From: UBA4416 sp036676295
Lineage (GTDB): Bacteria; Bacteroidota; Bacteroidia; B-17B0; Aurantibacillaceae
Assembly: GCA_036676295.1 (NCBI GenBank)
Contig: JAKFDE010000023.1
Location: forward strand, 62,001 to 126,000
Direction: 5' to 3'
Length of the DNA: 64,000 nt
Shown: one piece after another, positions 42,536 through 50,973 of the stretch
Position numbering within the stretch: the first letter of the stretch is position 1
Layout of the letters: each line of letters opens with the position of its first letter
Program-made: the position numbers and the translations under genes
The notes under the pieces: model-generated
The model's database searches: none
The model's input: only the letters and a program-made list of their open reading frames with translations
What the model was told of the DNA's origin: nothing

Positions 42536-44743
42536 ATGGTTGCAGAAGTTGAAACCTACAATTTACAAGAAACCCTCAAAGACTTTTTTGGGTTTGATGG
42601 CTTTAAAGGGACCCAAGAAGCTATAATCAATAATATACTAAACAAACAAGATACGTTTGTTATTATGCCAACGGGGGGCGGAAAGTCTCTTTGTTATCAA
42701 TTACCCGCTATCATGAGCGAGGGTACAGCTATTATTGTATCCCCACTAATCGCTTTAATGAAAAATCAGGTAGATGCTATCCGTGGCTTTAGTAACGAAA
42801 CCGGCATTGCCCACTTTTTAAACTCTTCTTTAAATAAATCGGAGATTGCTACTGTAAAACGTGATGTTTTATCAGGCAAAACCAAGTTATTATATGTTGC
42901 CCCTGAAACTTTGAACAAAGAAGATAACGTAGAGTTCTTTTCTGAATTCAAGATCTCTTTCTTTGCCATTGATGAGGCACACTGTATTTCTGAATGGGGA
43001 CATGATTTCCGTCCGGAATACCGTCGTTTAAGGCCCATTATTGATAAATTAGGCTCAGTGCCCGTTATGGCTTTAACTGCTACGGCTACTCCTAAGGTTC
43101 AGCAAGATATTCAAAAGAACTTAGGCATGTTAGAGGCTAAATTATTCAAATCTTCCTTTAATCGTGCTAACTTATATTACGAAGTAAGAGCAAAACAAAA
43201 CGTTGCTAAAGAAATTATTAAATACGTTAAACAAAATACCGGCAAATCTGGTATTATTTACTGTTTAAGCCGCAAAAAGGTAGAAGAAATTGCTGAAGCC
43301 TTAAAAGTGAACGGTATTAAAGCCGCTCCTTACCATGCAGGATTAGATGCTAAAGAACGCGCTAAAACTCAGGATGGTTTCTTAATGGAAGACATTCATG
43401 TAATTGTAGCAACCATTGCTTTTGGAATGGGTATTGACAAACCGGACGTTCGTTTTGTAATTCACCACGATATTCCAAAATCATTAGAAGGGTATTACCA
43501 GGAAACCGGTCGTGCCGGACGAGATGGTGGTGAAGGAAATTGCTTAACGTTTTACAGTTATGATGATATCATGAAGCTTGAAAAGTTCATGAAAGATAAA
43601 CCGGTTAACGAACAAGAGATCGGTAAACAAATGTTATCGGAAACAGCTTCGTTTGCTGAGACTTCTTCTTGTCGTCGTAAATTCATCTTACATTATTTTG
43701 GTGAAGAATTTAATGATGCAAAATGTAATGAGATGTGCGACAATTGCCGTCATCCAAAACAACGTTTTGAAGCAAAAGAAGATCTTGAATTAGTAATTGA
43801 GTGTGTAGCAGAAAGCAAAGAAAAACATAAAGTTAAAGACATCATTAATATTTTAATGGGAACTTTAACGGCTACCGGAAAATCCTACAAACACGACACA
43901 TTAGAGACCTGGACCAAGGGTATTGAAGATGATAAGGATGATAAATTCTGGAATGCAATTTTACGTCAGGCTATTGTAAATGGTTTCTTATCTAAAGATA
44001 TTGAAAACTATGGTTTAGTGAAGATCACTGATAAAGGCAAGGACTTTCTGAAAAAACCATTCAGTATTAAATTTACCAGAGATAACGATTTCAGTAATGC
44101 CGAAAGCGATAACGATGATGACATTGTTGGTGGTAAAGGTGCAAACAGTACCGATGAAGTGTTGTATGCCATGTTGAAAGACTTAACCAAAAAAGTAGCT
44201 AAACAAAATAACTTACCTCCTTACGTTATTTTCCAGGAGCCATCTTTAGAAGAAATGTCAATGCAATATCCATTAACCATGGAAGAGTTGACAAAAATTA
44301 CCGGAGTTGGTACGGGTAAAGCGGCTAAATATGGTAAACCGTTTTTAGATCTGATTAAAAAACACGTTGAAGAAAATGAAATTGAACGTGCAAGCGACTT
44401 AGTAATTAAATCGGTGGTTAACAAATCAGGTTTAAAAGTATTTATCATTCAGAACATTGACAGAAAGGTGAGTTTGGAAGATATGGCTAAGAATAAAAAC
44501 CTGAAAATGAATGATCTGTTAACTGAAATTGAAACGATTGTTACTTCGGGCACCAAAGTAAATATCAATTATTACATCGATCAGGTAATTGACGAAGATA
44601 AAAAAGACGAAATTTACGAATGCTTGCGCGAAGCACAAACAGATGATATACAAGCCATTTTAAAAGAATTGGGCGAAGATGAATACAGCGAAGAAGAAGT
44701 TCGTTTAATGCGAATTAAATTCATCAGCGAATTTGGAAATTAA
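42536..44743 (+). CDS. recQ: ATP-dependent DNA helicase RecQ
   Basis: 735 residues. 3'-5' DNA helicase for recombination and replication-fork repair. Helicase motifs: 0 region FGFDGFKGTQEAII, Walker A MPTGGGKSLCYQLPA, VSPLIALMKNQV, DEAHCISEWGHDFRPEYRRL, ALTATATPKVQQDI, then TIAFGMGIDKPDVRFVIHHDIPKSLEGYYQETGRAGRDGG. A four-Cys zinc site follows (Cys in SSCRRKF, DAKCNEMCDNC), then the winged helix, an HRDC-like region (MTMEELTKITGVGTGKAAKYGKPFLDLI) and an extra C-terminal helical domain. The length beyond the roughly 610 of E. coli is usual in Bacteroidota. A strong terminator follows. Confidence 0.95.
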   Translation: MVAEVETYNLQETLKDFFGFDGFKGTQEAIINNILNKQDTFVIMPTGGGKSLCYQLPAIMSEGTAIIVSPLIALMKNQVDAIRGFSNETGIAHFLNSSLNKSEIATVKRDVLSGKTKLLYVAPETLNKEDNVEFFSEFKISFFAIDEAHCISEWGHDFRPEYRRLRPIIDKLGSVPVMALTATATPKVQQDIQKNLGMLEAKLFKSSFNRANLYYEVRAKQNVAKEIIKYVKQNTGKSGIIYCLSRKKVEEIAEALKVNGIKAAPYHAGLDAKERAKTQDGFLMEDIHVIVATIAFGMGIDKPDVRFVIHHDIPKSLEGYYQETGRAGRDGGEGNCLTFYSYDDIMKLEKFMKDKPVNEQEIGKQMLSETASFAETSSCRRKFILHYFGEEFNDAKCNEMCDNCRHPKQRFEAKEDLELVIECVAESKEKHKVKDIINILMGTLTATGKSYKHDTLETWTKGIEDDKDDKFWNAILRQAIVNGFLSKDIENYGLVKITDKGKDFLKKPFSIKFTRDNDFSNAESDNDDDIVGGKGANSTDEVLYAMLKDLTKKVAKQNNLPPYVIFQEPSLEEMSMQYPLTMEELTKITGVGTGKAAKYGKPFLDLIKKHVEENEIERASDLVIKSVVNKSGLKVFIIQNIDRKVSLEDMAKNKNLKMNDLLTEIETIVTSGTKVNINYYIDQVIDEDKKDEIYECLREAQTDDIQAILKELGEDEYSEEEVRLMRIKFISEFGN

Positions 44744-44768
44744 TTGTTGTTGTTATGTTTCTGAATAC

Positions 44769-44802
44769 AAAAGGTCGTTTACAAAATTGTAAACGACCTT
44801 TT
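44769..44802 (+). terminator. rho-independent terminator of recQ
   Basis: AAAAGGTCGTTTACA and TGTAAACGACCTTTT form an almost perfect 15-base stem with a four-base loop, ending in a T run, 25 bases after the recQ stop. Confidence 0.85.
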
Positions 44803-44975
44803 ACATTATAAATAATTCTGTGTTCAATAAAATTATTTAGACATCATTTTAATACTCAAGAATTATCAAAAACCTGATCAATATCAGTCTTTAAACGTTA
44901 ATTATTTACAATTGACAGTTAACAACTGTTTCTATAATATAGATAACAACCCTTGTTTTTTGTAAATTCGCATAC

Positions 44976-46409
44976 ATGATAGGTATTAATAAAAAAGTTT
45001 CGTACGATAAAAAACAAAGTTTAGTAATTCTTTGCTCTACTTTTAAAAATAAAGCAGACTATGTTTTAACCAAAGAACAAGTTAGTTATATTGAAAACGA
45101 AATTAAAGCAAACGAAAAAAAATTTGTAAGTCTTAACGACTTATCTCGTTTAGTGTTTGTTGTTTTAGTTGATGAAAAGAAAGATCATTTCACCACATTA
45201 GAATCTATCAGAAAACATGGCGCTACCATTTGTGATGCTTTAAATGCTGGCAAACACAAAGAAGTGTATTGTGTAAATGAATTACATAATCAAGAATATT
45301 CTTTATCATTAGCAGAAGGTGTAGCGCTTTCAAACTATCAGTTTATCAAACATAAACCAAGCGCTAAAAAACAAACCAATACCTTATCAAACATCAACAT
45401 TGTTGATTCAAAAATAAACGCATCAAACATTTCAAATTTATCAATTGCTGTTGATGCAACGTTAAAAGCACGTGATCTGGTAAACGAACCGGTGAATGTT
45501 TTAAACGCTACTGATCTTGCAGATGCCTTTAAAGCGATGGGAAAACAAGCAGGCTTTAAAGTAGAGGTGTTTAATAAAGCAAAGATCAAACAATTAAAAA
45601 TGGGTGGTTTATTATCCGTAAACCAAGGAAGTGTTGATCCTCCAACGTTTACCGTAATGGAATACAAACCTAAAAACGCTAAAAACAAAAAGCCATATGT
45701 GCTAGTTGGAAAAGGCGTTGTATATGATACCGGAGGCTTAAGTTTAAAACCAACGCCAAACAGCATGGACTTGATGAAGTGCGACATGGCCGGCGGTGCC
45801 GCTGTTGGTTGTACGATGTATGCCATTGCTAAAGCCAAATTAAATGTTCATGTAATTGGATTAGTGCCGGCAACTGATAACCGTCCCGGCTACAACGCTT
45901 TTGCTCCGGGAGATATAATTACCATGATGGATGGCAGCACAGTAGAAATGTTAAACTCAGATGCTGAAGGAAGAATGATCTTAGCAGATGCTTTACATTT
46001 TGCTAAACGCTATGATCCGGAATTGGCCGTAGAACTATCTACCTTAACAGGTGCTGCTGCTGCAGCTATTGGCCAATATGGCATTGTGAGTATGGGGACG
46101 GCTACCGATGAACAAAAAGCAAACCTAACGTTAAGCGGCTTACGTATGCATGAACGTTTAGTGGAATTTCCATTCTGGGATGAATACGATGAATTATTAA
46201 AATCAGATATTGCTGATCAGAAAAATTTAGGCGGACCATACGGTGGAGCAATTACTGCCGGAAAATTTTTAGTAAAATATACCAAGTATCCATATATGCA
46301 TTTTGATATTGCCGGCCCGGCTTTTGTAACCGCGAAAGATAGTTACCGCGGCAAAGGTGGTACAGGTTATGGCGTACGGTTATTATTTGATTTTTTCTCT
46401 AATATTTAA
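44976..46409 (+). CDS. leucyl aminopeptidase (M17)
   Basis: 477-residue cytosolic M17 aminopeptidase with two metal ions. Active-site marks: VGKGVVYDTGGLSLKPTPNSMDLMKCDMAGGAAVG (Lys and Asp ligands), PATDNRPGYNAFAPGDI, and the signature NSDAEGRMILADAL with Asp and Glu ligands and the catalytic Arg. The N-terminal domain is divergent, as usual. A -7-like TAAATTCG (44963-44970) lies just before the ATG. The gene is followed after one base by a TTG-started gene. Whether it acts in peptide turnover or as a regulator as PepA does in E. coli cannot be told. Confidence 0.92.
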   Translation: MIGINKKVSYDKKQSLVILCSTFKNKADYVLTKEQVSYIENEIKANEKKFVSLNDLSRLVFVVLVDEKKDHFTTLESIRKHGATICDALNAGKHKEVYCVNELHNQEYSLSLAEGVALSNYQFIKHKPSAKKQTNTLSNINIVDSKINASNISNLSIAVDATLKARDLVNEPVNVLNATDLADAFKAMGKQAGFKVEVFNKAKIKQLKMGGLLSVNQGSVDPPTFTVMEYKPKNAKNKKPYVLVGKGVVYDTGGLSLKPTPNSMDLMKCDMAGGAAVGCTMYAIAKAKLNVHVIGLVPATDNRPGYNAFAPGDIITMMDGSTVEMLNSDAEGRMILADALHFAKRYDPELAVELSTLTGAAAAAIGQYGIVSMGTATDEQKANLTLSGLRMHERLVEFPFWDEYDELLKSDIADQKNLGGPYGGAITAGKFLVKYTKYPYMHFDIAGPAFVTAKDSYRGKGGTGYGVRLLFDFFSNI

Positions 46410-46410
46410 T

Positions 46411-47517
46411 TTGAGACTTTTAATATACATATGTATCTTTTTATTCTTTAGCAGCTTTGCTCAGGAAGGTGCAACTGAATCGCTCATTGTAGTACACTAC
46501 GATACAGAAGGAACTAACGAATTGCGACAAACCATTTACCGTTATGATTTTGAAGACAATGTTTTTGCCGGTAAAGAAAAAATAGTAACGGTAGTTGGTA
46601 AAAAAGACGGTAAGGATTATTTACGTTTTGATAATGCAGAAAACACGATCTACAAAGACCGCTATTTAATTTCAAACACCGGAAATATTGTTGATCTTAA
46701 AGAGAAAAAAGTATTGTATGACGGAACTGCTAAATTAGTACGTTGTTCTAGCGACAGCGTCATTTTCTTTACAAACGATGCTTTTAAAGGTAAATACTAC
46801 TCTTACTTCGATCTAAAAACCAATACTTATCACGAAATTAAAAAACCTGCCTTTAAACCAATCTTAGGGCAAGAAGTAGAGTTCGACCGTACACAATCTC
46901 CTTATAAATTATTGTACTACCCGCCTAACAAACCAAAAGAGGTCTTGATGGAAGATGCAGGGCATGGCGGCGTAAGTACTAAATTTAAACTGGGAGGTAT
47001 TCCCATTTTTTGGGTTGATAATCATACCTTTATATTCCCCAATATCAAGATCACCAATCTGGAAGGAAGCATTGTAAAATATGATCTAAAAACCAAACAG
47101 GCAAAAGAGATAGGAACCTTTAACTCTAACGCTACTGTTTCTCCGGGGTACCGTATTGAAAAAACAAAAAGCTCCTTTGTTGAGTTTTATTTTAAAGATA
47201 AACTTTACCTGATCAATCCTGTTAAAGAAACCATGCTGTTAACCAACTATAAAGAATTTGATGGTAATTTTTCGGTAGAAGTAATAGGAAAATCAACCGG
47301 TAGAGGCGTTTGGTACAAAGGAAAAGAGGTAGGAAGAAATCATTTTGAAATTAAAAACTTTAAAACTTCTCCCGGTTATGCTGCTATAGTAAAGGAATTA
47401 ATGATGGGAGATGAGTTGTACCAACAAGGCATTTCTATATTTAACATTACAAAATCCAAGTGGGAAGACATAGACGCAGAGCGTGTAGCGTCCTTGGCCG
47501 GCTGGATAAAACCATAA
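46411..47517 (+). CDS. exported unknown protein, beta-propeller-like
   Basis: 368 residues from TTG 46411, one base after the aminopeptidase TAA. This start gives a proper signal peptide (MRLLIYICIFLFFSSFAQ); an in-frame GTG at 46357 lies inside the aminopeptidase gene and is unlikely. The mature protein shows repeated four-strand-like units (IYRYDFEDNVFAGKE, YLISNTGNIVDLKEKKVLYDG, KYYSYFDLKTNTYHEIKKP, SIVKYDLKTKQAKEIGTFNS), suggesting a beta-propeller, but no PD40 consensus. No family recognised. It is followed after five bases by pdxA. Confidence 0.6.
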   Translation: MRLLIYICIFLFFSSFAQEGATESLIVVHYDTEGTNELRQTIYRYDFEDNVFAGKEKIVTVVGKKDGKDYLRFDNAENTIYKDRYLISNTGNIVDLKEKKVLYDGTAKLVRCSSDSVIFFTNDAFKGKYYSYFDLKTNTYHEIKKPAFKPILGQEVEFDRTQSPYKLLYYPPNKPKEVLMEDAGHGGVSTKFKLGGIPIFWVDNHTFIFPNIKITNLEGSIVKYDLKTKQAKEIGTFNSNATVSPGYRIEKTKSSFVEFYFKDKLYLINPVKETMLLTNYKEFDGNFSVEVIGKSTGRGVWYKGKEVGRNHFEIKNFKTSPGYAAIVKELMMGDELYQQGISIFNITKSKWEDIDAERVASLAGWIKP

Positions 47518-47522
47518 ATAAT

Positions 47523-48575
47523 ATGATTGAAAACAAAATAGTTGTCGGAATTTCTCAAGGTGATTTGAACGGTATTAGTTTAGAGATCATCTTAAAAACC
47601 CTTTCAGAACCCGGCATTTCAGATGTTTGTGTACCGGTATTATTCAGTTCACAAAAAACAGTTTCGTATTTCAGAAAAGCGTTTAATCTCGAAGAATTCA
47701 ATTTTAATACGATCAAGGATTTTAGTCAGGTAAGTACTAAAAAACCTAATGTATTTGTTTGTTACGAAGAAGAAGTAAATATTGAAATAGGCAAGCCAAG
47801 TGTAACCAGTGGCAAATATGCGAAGATCTCTTTAGAGACGGCTACTCAAGCATTGTTGGATAAACACATTGATGTATTAGTTACTGCTCCAATCAATAAA
47901 CACACCATGCAGGAAGCCGGATTTAACTACCCTGGTCATACAGAATATTTAGGGGAAAAATTTGGTGGTACACCTTTAATGTTATTATGTTCTAACGATT
48001 TGCGGGTTGCTGTTGTAACCGGGCACGTTCCTTTAAAAGACATTTCTCAACACATTAGCACCGATAAAGTATTATCAAAAATCACACAATTACACCAAAG
48101 TTTGCAAAAAGATTTTGGGATTCGTAAACCCAAAATTGCCGTATTAGGTTTAAACCCTCATGCCGGCGAAAATGGTGCTATAGGTGATGAAGAACTAACC
48201 TCTATCGTTCCTGCTATCAATAAAGCTAAAGAAACAATGTTAGTGTATGGTCCTTACTCAGCTGATGGTTTTTTTGGAAACCACACACATACTCAATTTG
48301 ATGGCGTGTTAGCGATGTATCACGATCAAGGTTTGATCCCTTTTAAAGCATTAGCCTTTAATAGCGGTGTTAATTATACAGCCGGTTTAAATTTCATTCG
48401 CACTTCTCCGGATCATGGCACGGCTTACGAAATTGCGGGCAAAAATATTGCGGACGAATCTTCGTTTAAAGAAGCCATTTATTTAGCGATGGACATCTAT
48501 AAAAAAAGAAATCTGAATGAAGAGATCACGGCTAATCCATTAGCATTTTCTCCGATCAAGAAAGAAAGAGGATAG
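47523..48575 (+). CDS. pdxA: 4-hydroxythreonine-4-phosphate dehydrogenase PdxA
   Basis: 350 residues from ATG 47523 (MIENKIVVGISQGDLNGIS). An earlier in-frame ATG would overlap the previous gene and add an unrelated Arg-rich stretch. NAD-dependent enzyme of pyridoxal-5'-phosphate synthesis (DXP-dependent route). Visible: the substrate and metal sites around VTAPINKHTMQEAGFNYPGHTEYL, VAVVTGHVPLKDIS, GLNPHAGENG, DGFFGN, and AMYHDQGLIPFKAL with metal-binding His, and the final FIRTSPDHGTAYEIAGK. Length is normal. pdxJ is not in this window. Confidence 0.94.
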   Translation: MIENKIVVGISQGDLNGISLEIILKTLSEPGISDVCVPVLFSSQKTVSYFRKAFNLEEFNFNTIKDFSQVSTKKPNVFVCYEEEVNIEIGKPSVTSGKYAKISLETATQALLDKHIDVLVTAPINKHTMQEAGFNYPGHTEYLGEKFGGTPLMLLCSNDLRVAVVTGHVPLKDISQHISTDKVLSKITQLHQSLQKDFGIRKPKIAVLGLNPHAGENGAIGDEELTSIVPAINKAKETMLVYGPYSADGFFGNHTHTQFDGVLAMYHDQGLIPFKALAFNSGVNYTAGLNFIRTSPDHGTAYEIAGKNIADESSFKEAIYLAMDIYKKRNLNEEITANPLAFSPIKKERG

Positions 48576-48576
48576 C

Positions 48577-49128
48577 CTAAGATTTCTTCAACGGAATATA
48601 GGTCTTTTCATTTTCAATGATGATGTGTCGCTGTTTAGATAACGCCTGAATGATTTCTTCAAACAATGTTTTTATTAAAACTCTGCTTTCATCTCTAAAA
48701 TGTTCCTGAGAGGCTTTAATGGAATCTTCCATTTTTTCTATTTTTAAAAAACTAATTCTTGCTAAATAAAAAATAGTAAGCTCTGATTTTAATCGGAAGT
48801 GATTGTCGTTAATGCTCGTTGCGGGCGGTTCAGTGTGCGATACGGCATTAGGCTTTGGATTAGAGTCAATAACGTGTTGTTTTGCCTCTAAACGCTTTAC
48901 AAGCCATCCCTGGTCATCTGTTAATGCCGAGTAACTCAATCGTAAATGATGTGTTTTTTCAATGTATTTAACCAAGGTACTTGGGCTCGCCTTACGGTGC
49001 CAGTCTTTAGGTTCGATCAGCAGCCCCTCGCCTACTTTTAAATTAAGAATGGAGTTAAATACTTCAGAACTACGGCCTTTGCCTTTAAGGTTCAACTCAT
49101 TCAGTTCCTCTTTACTTAGTTTCTTCAT
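48577..49128 (-). CDS. unknown 183-residue protein behind an inverted repeat
   Basis: No signal peptide or membrane segment. The N-terminal 75 residues form a compact domain (EVFNSILNLKVGEGLLIEPKDWHRKASPSTLVKYIEKTHHLRLSYSALTDDQGWLVKRL) of a kind I loosely associate with accessory or mobilome proteins in Bacteroidota. After a Pro/Asn-rich linker (about 90-108) comes a helical C-terminal half that may form a coiled coil. No family name can be given. It is monocistronic: the stop is one base from the pdxA stop, and a 7-base inverted repeat lies 18 bases before its ATG, which may be an operator for self-regulation. Confidence 0.6.
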   Translation of the reverse strand: MKKLSKEELNELNLKGKGRSSEVFNSILNLKVGEGLLIEPKDWHRKASPSTLVKYIEKTHHLRLSYSALTDDQGWLVKRLEAKQHVIDSNPKPNAVSHTEPPATSINDNHFRLKSELTIFYLARISFLKIEKMEDSIKASQEHFRDESRVLIKTLFEEIIQALSKQRHIIIENEKTYIPLKKS

Positions 49129-49146
49129 AAAATCATTTTAAAACGA

Positions 49147-49166
49147 TTGGTATGTTAGTATACCAA
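49147..49166. promoter_or_regulatory. inverted repeat, possible operator
   Basis: TTGGTAT and ATACCAA separated by GTTAGT (six bases), a perfect 7-base dyad just upstream of the 48577-49128 gene. There is no T run, so it is not a terminator. Size and spacing suit a dimeric DNA-binding protein. Confidence 0.45.
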
Positions 49167-49271
49167 ATTACTAAAAAGTAATATTAATCTCCTAATTTTA
49201 TCCAACAAACATTGCTTTACTCGCCTTATAATATTGTTTAACTATTATATAAATAGCCTATAAAATACATT

Positions 49272-49308
49272 AAAAAAGCCCAATTTATTAATAATCAATA
49301 AACTGGAC
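49272..49308 (-). terminator. terminator after pepT and its upstream genes
   Basis: On the minus strand a stem of CCAGTTTATT with AATAAATTGG (one mismatch) around a seven-base loop is followed by GC then TTTTTT. It lies about 40 bases past the pepT stop. Confidence 0.65.
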
Positions 49309-49345
49309 TCGTTGTTTATATTTAAATCCTCGAAAAGGAATTGCG

Positions 49346-50593
49346 TTAACTATTTTCTTCCCAAATTGCCGCTAAATGCACAATGGTTTGAGTGGCTTTT
49401 TCCATATCCTGCACACTCACCCATTCTAGTTTACTATGGAAAGCGTGTTCACCTGCATAGATGTTAGGGCAAGGTAATCCCATAAACGATAAACGAGAAC
49501 CATCAGTGCCGCCCCTAATACTTGATAGCACTGGTTTTACTCCGGTACGTTTAATAGCTTCTAAAGCGTTTTCTACTACAAAATAACAAGTGTCTAATAC
49601 ATCTTTCATGTTGCGGTATTGTTCGCTCACTTTAAACTCGTAACTGGATTTTTTATAATTAGTCAAAACCGATTTGGTGATCTCTTCTAATTCTGCTTCC
49701 AGGGCTTTTAATGTTGGTGTGTCAAAAGCGCGTATAATGAATTTGATTTCTACTTGTTCTAATCCGCCATTAATTGCAACAGGATGCATGAAGGGTTGTT
49801 TCTTCTCTGTTGTTTCCGGCGTTTTATCTTTGGGGATGCGATTGATAATTTCTGCAGCAATTTTAATGGAATGCTCCATTTTATCTTTCGCAAAACCAGG
49901 ATGCGTTGGAACGCCTTTGACAACAATGCTTACACCATCTGCACTGAACGTTTCGTTTTCTAAATGTCCTAAAGATTCACCATCCATGGTGTAGCCATAT
50001 TGGGCTCCTAATTTTTTTATGTTTACTTTATCGGCTCCTCTTCCTATCTCTTCATCGGGTGTAAATAAAATACGAATAGCGCCGTGTTTAACTTCTGGGT
50101 GCTGCATTAAATAATTAGCGGCATCCATAATTTCTGCCAAGCCTGATTTATTATCTGCGCCTAATAACGTAGTACCATCAGTGGTTACAATGTCGTTTCC
50201 AATTTGTGCTGCCAGATCAGGGTGCTCTGCAAATTTGATAATTTGTGAGGCATCTTTAGGAAGCACAAGATCTTGCCCATTATATTTTGTATGAATAACA
50301 GGATTCACATTTTCTCCACTACAATCGGGTGATGTATCCATGTGTGAACAAAAACAAATCACCGGAACTTCTTTAATTGTATTGGAAGGAACTGTCGCAT
50401 ACACATAACCATGTTCATCTAGTTCCGCATCTTTAATTCCCATTGCTAATAATTCTTCTACTAACAATTTACCCAGATTCTTTTGTTTCATAGTGCTTGG
50501 GCACGTTGTGGATTCAGGGTCGGATTGCGTATCAATTTTTGCGTAACGAATAAAGCGTTCGGTAACCGTGTGTTTGTAATTTGTAAAGTCCAT
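49346..50593 (-). CDS. pepT: peptidase T (tripeptidase)
   Basis: 415-residue M20B aminotripeptidase, cytoplasmic and zinc-dependent. Signature parts: RFIRYAKIDTQSDPESTTCPST at the start, CFCSHMDTSPDCSGENV (metal His and Asp), TTLLGADNKSGLAEIM (bridging Asp), FTPDEEIGRGADKVN (catalytic Glu pair), MDGESLG, and GGTDGSRLSFMGLPCPNIYAGEHAFHSKLEWV at the end (His ligand). Length is as expected. It removes N-terminal residues from tripeptides, a late step in peptide use. It lies nine bases after a small unknown gene and below the S9 and M1 peptidases, in what looks like one transcription unit. Confidence 0.95.
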   Translation of the reverse strand: MDFTNYKHTVTERFIRYAKIDTQSDPESTTCPSTMKQKNLGKLLVEELLAMGIKDAELDEHGYVYATVPSNTIKEVPVICFCSHMDTSPDCSGENVNPVIHTKYNGQDLVLPKDASQIIKFAEHPDLAAQIGNDIVTTDGTTLLGADNKSGLAEIMDAANYLMQHPEVKHGAIRILFTPDEEIGRGADKVNIKKLGAQYGYTMDGESLGHLENETFSADGVSIVVKGVPTHPGFAKDKMEHSIKIAAEIINRIPKDKTPETTEKKQPFMHPVAINGGLEQVEIKFIIRAFDTPTLKALEAELEEITKSVLTNYKKSSYEFKVSEQYRNMKDVLDTCYFVVENALEAIKRTGVKPVLSSIRGGTDGSRLSFMGLPCPNIYAGEHAFHSKLEWVSVQDMEKATQTIVHLAAIWEENS

Positions 50594-50602
50594 GATTTAA
50601 TC

Positions 50603-50971
50603 TTATTTATTCTTTTTAATGTGTTGTAGGTACCCTATTTTATTTTCAATTGGTGAAGCGTCAGTCGCTTTTTTAAATTTTACCAAAATCATTTGTACAT
50701 TATACATATGAAGTAATAATCTGATGTTGTGATTTCCTTCATTTACCCCTTCTACTACTACCATATCCGGATTTTGATAACCAAGCGTTTCAACATCTAT
50801 CAATGAACCATCATGTAACATTACCAGTAAACTATACTCTTCATCATCTGTCAGTGTTTTTTCAAACTCTTTTTCCTGATGTGTAATTCTCTCCACAAAA
50901 CTACTGGCTAAGTTTTCAGGAGTGGTGTTATTTGAATTTGTTGGACCCGGTGGCGTTATCTTAACTTCCAT
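50603..50971 (-). CDS. small unknown protein in the peptidase operon
   Basis: 122 residues, no signal peptide. A flexible Pro/Asn/Thr-rich N-terminus (PPGPTNSNNTTPEN) is followed by a helix and a compact strand-rich domain (YSLLVMLHDGSLIDVETLGYQNPDMVVVEGVNEGNHNIRLLLHMYNVQMILVKFK), perhaps LSm-like in layout, though I do not claim that. No family recognised. Spacers of two bases to the S9 peptidase upstream and nine to pepT downstream put it firmly in the operon. Confidence 0.6.
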   Translation of the reverse strand: MEVKITPPGPTNSNNTTPENLASSFVERITHQEKEFEKTLTDDEEYSLLVMLHDGSLIDVETLGYQNPDMVVVEGVNEGNHNIRLLLHMYNVQMILVKFKKATDASPIENKIGYLQHIKKNK

Positions 50972-50973
50972 TG

